Assembly: GCF_001264245.1 (NCBI RefSeq)
Contig: NZ_CP011339.1
Coordinates: 124,001 to 188,000 of the forward strand
Source of the DNA: Microcystis panniformis FACHB-1757
Lineage (GTDB): Bacteria > Cyanobacteriota > Cyanobacteriia > Cyanobacteriales > Microcystaceae
DNA: 64,000 bases
Reading direction: 5' to 3'
Below, piece by piece: positions 1 through 6,198 of the stretch. Positions within the stretch are counted from its first letter, which is position 1. Each line of letters begins with the position of its first letter. The position numbers and the translations under genes were made by a program. The notes below the pieces were generated by a model that was given only the letters and a program-made list of their open reading frames with translations, was not told where the DNA came from and did not search any database.

Positions 1-58
1 AGGAAAGTTACCATCATGCCATTCTCTTATCACTCCTTCTGGCTTAAACTTAAGACGA

Positions 59-259
59 ATGAAAACCGAAAAATTGATGGATGCATTAAGAAAGTTACCA
101 TCCGAAAAATTGATGGATCTATTAAGAAAGTCACCATCTGACGGGTTCTTCGGTTTGTGCTATGCAATGGACGGAGTTATAAGGGATGAAACCCTTATAG
201 AGAAGGACATTGATGCGATTTTGTCAATTGTTTTCGATCTAGAACGAACTAATCAATAG
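59..259 (+). CDS. Small hypothetical ORF with 12-residue repeats
   Basis: A 66-codon ORF whose first half is a tandem repeat with a 36-bp period (second unit starts 36 bases after the first, at 68 and 104), giving EKLMD(A/L)LRK(L/S)PS twice. Part of a further unit is seen at 1-20. The second half is the dispersed repeat described at 143-300, so the ORF is a chimera of a tandem repeat and a mobile-looking repeat. I recognise no protein family and it may not be expressed. Confidence 0.25.
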   Translation: MKTEKLMDALRKLPSEKLMDLLRKSPSDGFFGLCYAMDGVIRDETLIEKDIDAILSIVFDLERTNQ

Positions 260-300
260 AACTCTTGCAAGATAAGGATTTAGTCGATTTATGCCACCCT
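143..300 (+). repeat. Dispersed ~188-bp repeat, copy 1 (diverged)
   Basis: Closely similar to 3832-4019 and 20964-21150: it shares the start (CTTCGGTTTGTG, ATGCAATGGACGG), the internal hairpin TATAAGGG-ATGAAA-CCCTTATA, and the GAACGAACTAATCAAT and GATAAGGATTTAGT blocks. This copy ends early, at about 300. No transposase is visible. It may be a non-autonomous element or the remains of an insertion sequence. Confidence 0.6.
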
Positions 301-422
301 TTAGGAAGTTGATGGGTGCTGCTACTGAGTCGGGATTCCTTGAGTGTGTAACAGAGCAGAGTATGGCTATCGATTAGACATTTCAAAGCAGATACTCCGC
401 GAAGTCTTGTAAGTGTTCTTTA

Positions 423-542
423 TCATCGGCTTAATTTTGCCAGTGGGAAATTATTATCGGTAATTAACAATTCTTCCCCTAGTTTGAGATTGTATATCAG
501 TTCGGGCAGTTTGGCTTGAGCTTCTTGGAGAGAGACAATCAT
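423..542 (-). pseudogene. Truncated Phd/YefM-type antitoxin remnant
   Basis: On the minus strand an ATG at 542 opens a 39-codon frame beginning MIVSLQEAQAKLPELI and continuing GEELLITDNNFPLAKLSR before a stop. This matches the N-terminal DNA-binding half of Phd/YefM antitoxins, which are usually 70-90 residues, so the C-terminal toxin-binding half is missing. No intact toxin follows. I read it as a decayed TA module; too short to be found by ordinary ORF calling. Confidence 0.5.
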
Positions 543-589
543 AATTTTACGGCAAGCGGGAAGATGAAAGGACTTTCTAGGCCGATAAT

Positions 590-677
590 ACTAAATCCGT
601 TGAGTAACGCACAGAAAACGGGTTTCTCGGAGAAACCCGTTTTCTACTCATGCAAAAATAACCAGATTTGTTATAAT
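590..677. mobile_element. 88-bp MITE inserted in an antitoxin leader
   Basis: The leader of the 787 gene and the leader of the 2652 gene are near-identical, except that the first holds 88 extra bases. The insert has imperfect inverted ends (ACTAAATCCGTTGAGTAA versus the complement of ATAACCAGATTTGTTATA). At its centre is a perfect 15-bp hairpin (613-627 with 631-645, loop CGG). The uninterrupted copy has ATAAT once (2538-2542); here ATAAT occurs on both sides (585-589, 673-677), as expected of a target duplication. Length and ends resemble the element at 37105-37190. Confidence 0.7.
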
Positions 678-786
678 TTCTCGATTCTAACTGATCGACG
701 CAGAGAAGGGATAGGCGAACCGAAAACCCTCTCCATTAAGGACTCGTGTTAAACTGATTAATCATGCTGGTGTCTAGAAGCGACCT

Positions 787-1026
787 ATGCCAAACTTAAC
801 CTTAAGCAACGAACAAGTGATCGAATTAGTCAAACAACTCCCCGAAGCACAGCAACAGGAAGTTTATAAAATTCTCATCCTCAGTCAGTGGAGACAGTTG
901 GAACCAGTATTTAATGAAGGAGCAGAAAGAGCTAGAATCGTAGCCAAAGAACGCGGCCGTGATTGGGATACTATGACCGAAGACGAGAGAGAAGAATTTA
1001 TCGATGAAATCGTTCACGAAAAATAG
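787..1026 (+). CDS. Antitoxin-like small protein, family copy 1
   Basis: 79 residues, starting MPNLTLSNEQVIELVKQLP and ending in an acidic segment, MTEDEREEFIDEIVHE. The N-terminus resembles DUF2281/VapB-like antitoxins, in which a short 'V.LV.QLP...Q.EV' helix precedes an acidic tail. The stop codon TAG overlaps the GTG start of the PIN-domain gene by one base (TAGTG), the coupling expected of an antitoxin-toxin pair. Two close paralogues lie at 2652 and 4041, neither directly coupled to a toxin. Role as antitoxin is inferred from position. Confidence 0.7.
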   Translation: MPNLTLSNEQVIELVKQLPEAQQQEVYKILILSQWRQLEPVFNEGAERARIVAKERGRDWDTMTEDEREEFIDEIVHEK

Positions 1027-1454
1027 TGACCTATGTAGTTGTTTTTGATACAAATATATTAATCTCTGCTTGGCTGTCTAAAAACAGCCCTACATTTTCC
1101 TGCTTATCGTTAGCGAAGACGGGATCGGTATCTTCAGTAACCTGCCAAGAGATTTTAGACGAATTAACCGAAAAACTTCAGCAGAAATTTCAAATATCTG
1201 AACGGGGACTTAGAGAATATATCGCGGAAATTCGTCAATTTTCTAGCCTTGTTCCGATAACAAGACAACTGAGAGCGGTTCCCAACGATCCCGATGACGA
1301 TATGATCATAGAATGTGCGATCGCTGGCAAGGCTACCCATATTATCACGGGGGACAAACATCTTCTTTCACTGGTTGAATATCAAAATATTCAGATCGTA
1401 AAAGCAAAAGATTTTCTAGATTTCTTAACTCGAAATAATAACCATCAATTATGA
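1026..1454 (+). CDS. PIN-domain toxin (VapC-like ribonuclease, COG1569 type)
   Basis: 142 residues. The N-terminal VVFDTNILISAWLS carries the first catalytic Asp of PIN nucleases, ILDELTEKL the middle acidic residue, and NDPDDDMIIECAIAGKATHIITGDKHLL the further Asp cluster and the typical 'ITGDK.LL' ending. This pattern is that of the 'putative toxin-antitoxin system toxin component, PIN family' group. Start is GTG overlapping the upstream gene's stop, so translation is probably coupled. PIN toxins are Mg-dependent RNases that cleave tRNA, rRNA or mRNA; this one's target is unknown. Confidence 0.8.
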   Translation: MTYVVVFDTNILISAWLSKNSPTFSCLSLAKTGSVSSVTCQEILDELTEKLQQKFQISERGLREYIAEIRQFSSLVPITRQLRAVPNDPDDDMIIECAIAGKATHIITGDKHLLSLVEYQNIQIVKAKDFLDFLTRNNNHQL

Positions 1455-1661
1455 ACTTTACTCAATGGGATTTTATTAAAAGATATTCGCGAAGCAAGAT
1501 TATCCGTGGGAGACGTGGGGACATTGGTAGAAAAACATCAAATCGAGGGATTAGAAACCGGGTATAGTGTCGAATTTTTCGATAGGTTGGGAAAAACGAT
1601 TACTGTTGTCACCCTGCCCGAAAATTCCCTCCGTTTCCCCACCCACGAGGATCGACCTTGA
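1455..1661 (+). pseudogene. DUF4926-like remnant without a start codon
   Basis: Directly after the PIN gene's stop, in the same frame, an open frame without ATG/GTG near its beginning reads LLKDIREARLSVGDVGTLVE and later GYSVEFFDRLGKTITVVTL, ending PTHEDRP-stop. DUF4926 proteins, often encoded beside DUF6883/toxin genes, have this 'D.P...L..GD.GT.VE......Y.VEF.D..G.T' layout. The natural N-terminus is lost, probably by fusion to the PIN gene end. Another short fragment (PSLAEYRHLEEGAIVRYL) follows up to 1740. Confidence 0.45.
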
Positions 1662-1811
1662 CCCTACAGGACTGATATTTTCCCATCTTTAGCAGAATAT
1701 CGGCATCTAGAAGAGGGTGCGATCGTGCGGTATTTATAGTTGAGAGGGTGTGTTACACTAGCCTTAAGGCACTGTGTAGGCCGTACTCGAATTACTTCTT
1801 AACAATCCATT

Positions 1812-2060
1812 ATGATAAAAAATCTACGAGTTAGTTATGATGGAATGGTTTTCCGTCCCGAAGAAAAGATTGAATTAGAACCCAATACCCATTACATCAT
1901 CCAAATTATTTCTCGGGAAGACCCACTAGAAAATAACCCTAAAAATGCTTGGGAACTGTTAGAAGAAATGGCTGGCACCTATGAAGCTCCAGAAGATTGG
2001 TCAAGGGAACACGATCATTATTTATATGATACTCCCAAAAGAAATATAAGCGATGAATAA
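1812..2060 (+). CDS. Antitoxin-like protein paired with PIN protein
   Basis: 82 residues, MIKNLRVSYDGMVFRPEEKI then LEPNTHYIIQI: the 'YDG.VF.P...IEL..NT.Y.I.I' N-terminus is typical of short cyanobacterial antitoxins that precede PIN genes. The acidic tail is hydrophilic. Its last eight bases overlap the start of the PIN gene at 2053, indicating coupled translation. Function as an antitoxin is inferred from this arrangement. Confidence 0.7.
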   Translation: MIKNLRVSYDGMVFRPEEKIELEPNTHYIIQIISREDPLENNPKNAWELLEEMAGTYEAPEDWSREHDHYLYDTPKRNISDE

Positions 2061-2463
2061 GTCGAAACTTTTTTTAGATACGGTCTTTATCCAAGCAATT
2101 CTCAATCCTCATGATCAATATCATCAAATTGCTATGCAGTTCCTCCCCTATGTAAAAAATGCAACAGCAGTTTGGGTTACTGAAGCCATTTTTATGGAGG
2201 TTGGTAATGCTCTTAGTCATTACAATCGTCCTAAGGTTTCTGCCTTTATCAAGCAATGCTATCAAACCGATAATTTATTCGTTGTTACTATCACTTCTAC
2301 TCTTTTTCAAAAAGGCTTAAAGCTCTACGAATCAAGAGCTGATAAAAGCTGGGGATTAGTAGATTGTTTTTCTTTTATTGTTATGGAAGAAAATCAAATT
2401 ACCGACGCTTTAACTTCAGATGTTCATTTTATTCAAGCAGGTTTTCAAGCTTTACTACGATAA
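2053..2463 (+). CDS. PIN-domain toxin
   Basis: 136 residues. LFLDTVFIQAILNPHDQYHQ carries the first PIN Asp, WVTEAIFMEVGNALS the Glu of the second motif, and SWGLVDCFSFIVMEENQITDALTSDVHF the third and fourth acidic motifs ('D..S...M....I..ALT.D.HF'). This is a VapC-type layout of full length. It overlaps the antitoxin gene by eight bases and has no own promoter visible. Probable RNase toxin; target unknown. Confidence 0.8.
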   Translation: MNKSKLFLDTVFIQAILNPHDQYHQIAMQFLPYVKNATAVWVTEAIFMEVGNALSHYNRPKVSAFIKQCYQTDNLFVVTITSTLFQKGLKLYESRADKSWGLVDCFSFIVMEENQITDALTSDVHFIQAGFQALLR

Positions 2464-2488
2464 TTAATTAGCGATCACCATTTAGTTA

Positions 2489-2651
2489 AAGATATAATTT
2501 TACGGCAAGCGCGAAGATGAAAGGACTTTCTAGGCCGATAATTTCTCGATTCTAACCGATCGAAGCCCAGAAGGGATAGGCGAACAGAAAACCCTCTCCA
2601 TTAAGGACTCGTGTTAAACTGATTAATTATGCTGGTGTCTAGAAGCGACCT
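2489..2651 (+). repeat. Duplicated antitoxin leader, uninterrupted copy
   Basis: About 160 bases matching 538-786 apart from the 88-bp MITE in the latter. Shared landmarks are ATAATTTTACGGCAAGCG, AAAGGACTTTCTAGGCCGAT, CCCTCTCCATTAAGGACTCG and GTCTAGAAGCGACCTATGCC. The duplication runs on into the coding region of the antitoxin-like genes at 787 and 2652, so gene and leader were copied together. Confidence 0.75.
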
Positions 2652-2894
2652 ATGCCGAACTTAACCTTAAGCAACGAACAAGTAATCGAATTAGTCAAAC
2701 AACTCCCCGAAGCACAGCAACAGGAACTATTTAGATTCCTCATCCAGCGTCAGTGGGGAAATATGGAAGCTATAACCGATTACGGAAGCCAACAGGCAAA
2801 AATCGTCGCAGAAGAACGCGGCTACGATTGGGAGACAATGACGGAAGAGGAAAGAGAAGAATTTATCGATGAAATCGTTCACGAACCATCATAA
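2652..2894 (+). CDS. Antitoxin-like small protein, family copy 2
   Basis: 80 residues, again starting MPNLTLSNEQVIELVKQLP and ending MTEEEREEFIDEIVHEPS; the middle (AITDYGSQQAKIVAEERGYDW) has diverged from copy 1. No toxin overlaps it. The next genes, 33 bases further on, form a complete ParD-like/PIN pair of their own. This copy is therefore an orphan or an added upstream gene of that pair. Confidence 0.6.
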   Translation: MPNLTLSNEQVIELVKQLPEAQQQELFRFLIQRQWGNMEAITDYGSQQAKIVAEERGYDWETMTEEEREEFIDEIVHEPS

Positions 2895-2927
2895 TATCCA
2901 CCGAATTATACAGGACAATATTTTACC

Positions 2928-3173
2928 ATGAATATTACCTTAAATCCCGAATTAGAACAATTAATTAACTCTCAATTAGCGACCGGAAACTATAACAGCG
3001 TTGAAGATTTATTAAAAGACGCTTTGTTAAATTTAGCGGACAAACAAAACCGTCAGACTTTAAGCCAAAAAGTTAAAGAACTCTTTGATAAAACTCAATC
3101 TTTATCTTGGGTTCAGGAGATTACCGAAGAAGATATCGCCGCAGAAATTGAAGCCTATCGGAGAGGCGAATGA
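2928..3173 (+). CDS. ParD/CopG-like antitoxin
   Basis: 81 residues: MNITLNPELEQLINSQLATG followed by YNSVEDLLKDALLNL is the ribbon-helix-helix pattern of ParD/CopG antitoxins ('I.L.PELE..I...L..G.Y.S..E....AL..L'). The C-terminal half is acidic, as expected for a toxin-binding tail. It overlaps the PIN gene by four bases (ATGA). It probably represses its own operon. Confidence 0.75.
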   Translation: MNITLNPELEQLINSQLATGNYNSVEDLLKDALLNLADKQNRQTLSQKVKELFDKTQSLSWVQEITEEDIAAEIEAYRRGE

Positions 3174-3595
3174 AAGTCGTGATCGATACGAATATTCTAC
3201 TCTCGGCAATTTTAAAAGGAAGGTTGCCGAGAACGGTTATACAATTCGTGATCGAGTCTAATAAAATCGAATGGATTGTTTCCGAAGCTATTTTAACTGA
3301 ATATAAAGATGTTGTCAGCCGTCCTAAGTTTAAGCTGTCGGAAGGAGTGATAAGAGAATGGTATAAGGTTTTCGATACATTTCCTAGATTAATTGATGTT
3401 CACAGCACCGTTGATTTCCCTAGAGATCGATCGGATGCTAAATTTCTAGCTTGTGCTATGGCGAGTGATGCTGATTTTTTGATCACAGGTGATAAAGACT
3501 TTGAAGAAGTAGATAATTTAGGATCGACAACTATAATTTCTGCCTCAGAATTTAAAGCACTCGTGATCGATCCCGTTGCGGATGAAGAATCTTGA
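3170..3595 (+). CDS. PIN-domain toxin (COG1569 type)
   Basis: 141 residues. MKVVIDTNILLSAIL holds the first catalytic Asp, AILTEYKDVVSRPKF the middle Glu motif, and DRSDAKFLACAMASDADFLITGDKDF the two C-terminal Asp motifs. It is full length for the family. The four-base ATGA overlap with the ParD-like gene makes it the toxin of that pair. Probable endoribonuclease. Confidence 0.8.
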   Translation: MKVVIDTNILLSAILKGRLPRTVIQFVIESNKIEWIVSEAILTEYKDVVSRPKFKLSEGVIREWYKVFDTFPRLIDVHSTVDFPRDRSDAKFLACAMASDADFLITGDKDFEEVDNLGSTTIISASEFKALVIDPVADEES

Positions 3596-3702
3596 AATCC
3601 TGTTGATCCCGCGATACTCAATCGAAGGAGTCTTTATGATAAAAAGGAAGGGTAATCAGCGCCTCCCTATGTTCTGGTGTGATGGCAAGGATAAGTACCT
3701 AG

Positions 3703-3775
3703 GCAAAATTATTTACACATGACGATCATTGCCCCGTAAGGGTTTTAGCTCGATCGGGCAGGTAATTAATTTTGC
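3703..3775. mobile_element. 73-bp MITE-like element
   Basis: Ends in inverted repeats GCAAAATTATTTAC (3703-3716) and its near complement GTAATTAATTTTGC (3762-3775), with no coding capacity between. It lies in the 445-base gap between the PIN gene and the third antitoxin copy. Direct neighbours ACATGAC and GCATGAC also resemble one another. Confidence 0.5.
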
Positions 3776-3831
3776 ATGACTACTTATTAAATTGATATTG
3801 ATTAAGGCATAAGTAGCTGGTTATAATTAAA

Positions 3832-4019
3832 GGCTCTTCGGTTTGTGTTATGCAATGGACGGGGGTTATAAGGGATGGAACCCTTATAGAGAAAGGCATG
3901 GCTGCGATTTTTGTCAATTGTTTTTGCTCTAGAGCGAACTAATCAATTAAGTCTCTTGCCAGATAAGGATTTAGTCAATTTATGCCCTCCTATCGAACCA
4001 TACCAAGTAACGAAGAACC
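3832..4019 (+). repeat. Dispersed ~188-bp repeat, copy 2
   Basis: Nearly the same length and order as 20964-21150, with the internal hairpin TATAAGGG-ATGGAA-CCCTTATA. It ends with TATCGAACCATACCAAGTAA just upstream of the third antitoxin-like gene. See 143-300 for the family description. Confidence 0.7.
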
Positions 4020-4040
4020 TAATTAAATTAAAAATGGACT

Positions 4041-4283
4041 ATGCCGAAATTAACCTTAAGCAACGAACAAGTAATCGAATTAGTCAAACAACTCCCCGAA
4101 GACCAGAAACGAGAAGTTTATAAAATTCTCATCCTCAGTCAGTCGGACCGATGGGAATCCTTGTCTAACTACGCCATTGACAAAGCTCGAATCGTGGCGA
4201 AAGAATGCGGCTATGATTGGGATACCATGACCGAAGAGGAAAGAGAAGAATTTATCGATGAAATCGTTCACGAACCATCATAA
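4041..4283 (+). CDS. Antitoxin-like small protein, family copy 3
   Basis: 80 residues: MPKLTLSNEQVIELVKQLP at the start, MTEEEREEFIDEIVHEPS at the end, diverged middle. The bases after its stop (ATAATATCCACCGAATT) equal those after copy 2, so gene plus flank was duplicated, but the following ParD/PIN pair was not kept. A MITE begins 23 bases later. Orphan antitoxin-like gene. Confidence 0.6.
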   Translation: MPKLTLSNEQVIELVKQLPEDQKREVYKILILSQSDRWESLSNYAIDKARIVAKECGYDWDTMTEEEREEFIDEIVHEPS

Positions 4284-4305
4284 TATCCACCGAATTTACA
4301 GAGTA

Positions 4306-4417
4306 TATAGCGTTTCCCAATCTCATGAGGTACACCAAAATCTTAACTCCTGACTCGGAGACTCCTGACTCCTCAAAACCTAAGACTCTGTACCTCACCA
4401 CTATGGGAATTGCTATA
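4306..4417. mobile_element. 112-bp MITE-like element
   Basis: Left end TATAGCGTTTCCCA...TGAGGTAC (4306-4333) is matched in inverted order by GTACCTCA...TGGGAATTGCTATA (4390-4417), 28 bases with several mismatches. The interior carries a short direct repeat (ACTCCTGACT twice) and no gene. It separates copy 3 of the antitoxin from an IS30 remnant. Confidence 0.6.
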
Positions 4418-4546
4418 AACGAGCATAATAAGGGACTCTTAAGACAATTCTTGCCCAAGAAGACGAATTTTAAAATCCTGAAGCCAAAGGAGGTAGAAAG
4501 AGCCGTAAACTTAATTAACAATCGAGGTGGCTCCATAACAGCTTAA
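4418..4546 (+). pseudogene. IS30-family transposase C-terminal remnant
   Basis: The frame reads NEHNKGLLRQFLPKKTNFK, then KEVERAVNLINNR and a stop. IS30 transposases end with 'NGLLRQ.FPK.TDF......EE...V...LNNRPRK.L.Y', so this is the tail of such a transposase without its catalytic core. Only about 40 codons survive, and the fragment begins exactly where the MITE ends. Confidence 0.6.
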
Positions 4547-4553
4547 GCTAGAG

Positions 4554-5006
4554 CTAGTAAATATAAATAGCACCCTGTTGATTGATGTTAAAGGTGGTAT
4601 AACCGGGGGTACTCCCCGGAACTTTGGTGACAGTAATCGTGACTAAATTATCATCATTGACCTCTACGCCATAGATTAAACTAGAAGAATAGGGATCTGC
4701 GGCTGCATTAGCTCGATTAATCAGAATATATGCTGGAATTACCAAACCTTTTAGGGTTGTCTCCGTACCGGGAGATAATAATTGGGGAGAGGAATTAATA
4801 TTGGCCGATAGGTCATAATTGAGGTCAATATCGGTTTGATTGATGATTTTAATCTCCACGGGACGACTCGTATTCACCCTAGCAACAGGCTGCCAAGGAC
4901 CGGGTTGAAAGGTGGTAGCGGGGGGATTTTGAGCGGGTAAAGAGGGGGGAAAAACTAATCCCAGACTTAACACTAGGGAAAGAGTCAAAAAGCGATCGCA
5001 TTTCAT
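4554..5006 (-). CDS. Secreted hypothetical protein
   Basis: 150 residues from the ATG at 5006, which gives a clean signal peptide (MKCDRFLTLSLVLSLGLVFP, then a PAQ-N cleavage-like site) and has AGGA about eight bases upstream; a start at 5033 would add nine residues. The mature part is beta-rich (PVEIKIINQTDIDLNYDL, TTLKGLVIPAYILINR) and suggests a small exported beta-sandwich protein. I do not recognise the family. A HIP1 site (GCGATCGC) lies in the signal-peptide coding region. Confidence 0.6.
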   Translation of the reverse strand: MKCDRFLTLSLVLSLGLVFPPSLPAQNPPATTFQPGPWQPVARVNTSRPVEIKIINQTDIDLNYDLSANINSSPQLLSPGTETTLKGLVIPAYILINRANAAADPYSSSLIYGVEVNDDNLVTITVTKVPGSTPGYTTFNINQQGAIYIY

Positions 5007-5237
5007 AGATAAATCCTGGTCTAGGGTTTTCATCCTATTTTAGGGAGGTATCCCCAGTGTTTTATACTGAAAGTAGAAGCTTTTGAAATTGTCTATAGCA
5101 TTGATTGATCAGCTATCAGGGAATATCCTAAGCTTCCCTGATTTTGCTCTGTAAACAAGGCTAAATACACCCATTTTTCTCGAGAAGTTTCCCTAGTAAC
5201 CCCTATCAACGGTTTAACTTAGGTTGAGATTGATTAT

Positions 5238-6089
5238 ATGCCTACCATCGACATATCGGGAGTATCCCACAGTTACGAGTTATTTTCGCCCCAAGCGGAT
5301 AAACCAGTTTTAGTCTTTATACACGGTTGGCTGCTGAGTCGTCACTACTGGCAGCCTTTGGTAGATATTCTCTCCCCGGATTATCCCTGTCTAGTCTATG
5401 ATCTCCGGGGCTTTGGCGACTCCCAAAAAATCACCTCTAACAGTCCTCCTAGCAGTTATAACCTTGAATCCTACTCCCAAGACGTTATTACCCTTCTTAA
5501 CCGCTTAAACCTCGATGCTGCTTGGTTAGTTGGTCATTCCCTCGGTGGTAGTGTTGCTTTGTGGGCCGCGGATAGCTGTCCTGAACGGATTAAAGGGGTA
5601 ATCTGTATGAATGCCGGCGGTGGCATCTATCTAAAGGAGGAATTTGAGCGATTTCGGGAAGCCGGTAGACAGATTTTACAGAAAAGACCCTCTTGGTTGC
5701 CCCGTGTTCCCTTTATTGATGTTTTATTCTCGCGGATGATGGTCAAGCAAACCCTAGGTAAAAAATGGGGCAAACAGCGCGTGATTGATTTTGTCCGGGC
5801 CGATTACCAAGCGGCCCTAGGGTCACTTTTGGAAACCACCACTATCAGCGAAGTTCATCTTTTACCCCAGATTGTCTCCCGTCTCCCGCAACCGGTCTAT
5901 TTTCTGGCAGGGAAAGAGGATACGATTATGGAAGTTAAGTACGTTAACCATCTGGCCAGTTTTCATCCCTTGTTTGAAACTGGCAGCAACGTCATTGAGT
6001 TATCCGATTGTGGTCATTTTGCCATGCTGGAACAAACAGCAGCGGTGGCCCAAAAGATGATGGCTATTTTAAATCTGCATCGCAGTTAG
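5238..6089 (+). CDS. Alpha/beta hydrolase
   Basis: 283 residues with the alpha/beta-hydrolase order: oxyanion-hole segment LVFIHGWLLS near residue 30, nucleophile elbow VGHSLGGS near residue 100, an acidic residue in YFLAGKEDTI and the catalytic His in SDCGHFAMLE near the end. Full length for haloalkane dehalogenase/esterase-like hydrolases, with a cap region between. The substrate cannot be told from sequence. It stands alone, convergent with the cruA gene. Confidence 0.8.
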   Translation: MPTIDISGVSHSYELFSPQADKPVLVFIHGWLLSRHYWQPLVDILSPDYPCLVYDLRGFGDSQKITSNSPPSSYNLESYSQDVITLLNRLNLDAAWLVGHSLGGSVALWAADSCPERIKGVICMNAGGGIYLKEEFERFREAGRQILQKRPSWLPRVPFIDVLFSRMMVKQTLGKKWGKQRVIDFVRADYQAALGSLLETTTISEVHLLPQIVSRLPQPVYFLAGKEDTIMEVKYVNHLASFHPLFETGSNVIELSDCGHFAMLEQTAAVAQKMMAILNLHRS

Positions 6090-6198
6090 AACCTTTAGGT
6101 AAGCGCATTCTTGAACTTTTCCAACAGTTTCTTAACTCCACAAACAGTGAACTAAAAACTCAAATCTGATCCCTGATAGCTGTCTCGGAGTCTCCTAC

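Noticed and set aside
516..752. 78-codon ORF over the first antitoxin leader
   Set aside because: Spans the MITE and both halves of the duplicated leader; interrupted differently in the second copy, so not a gene.
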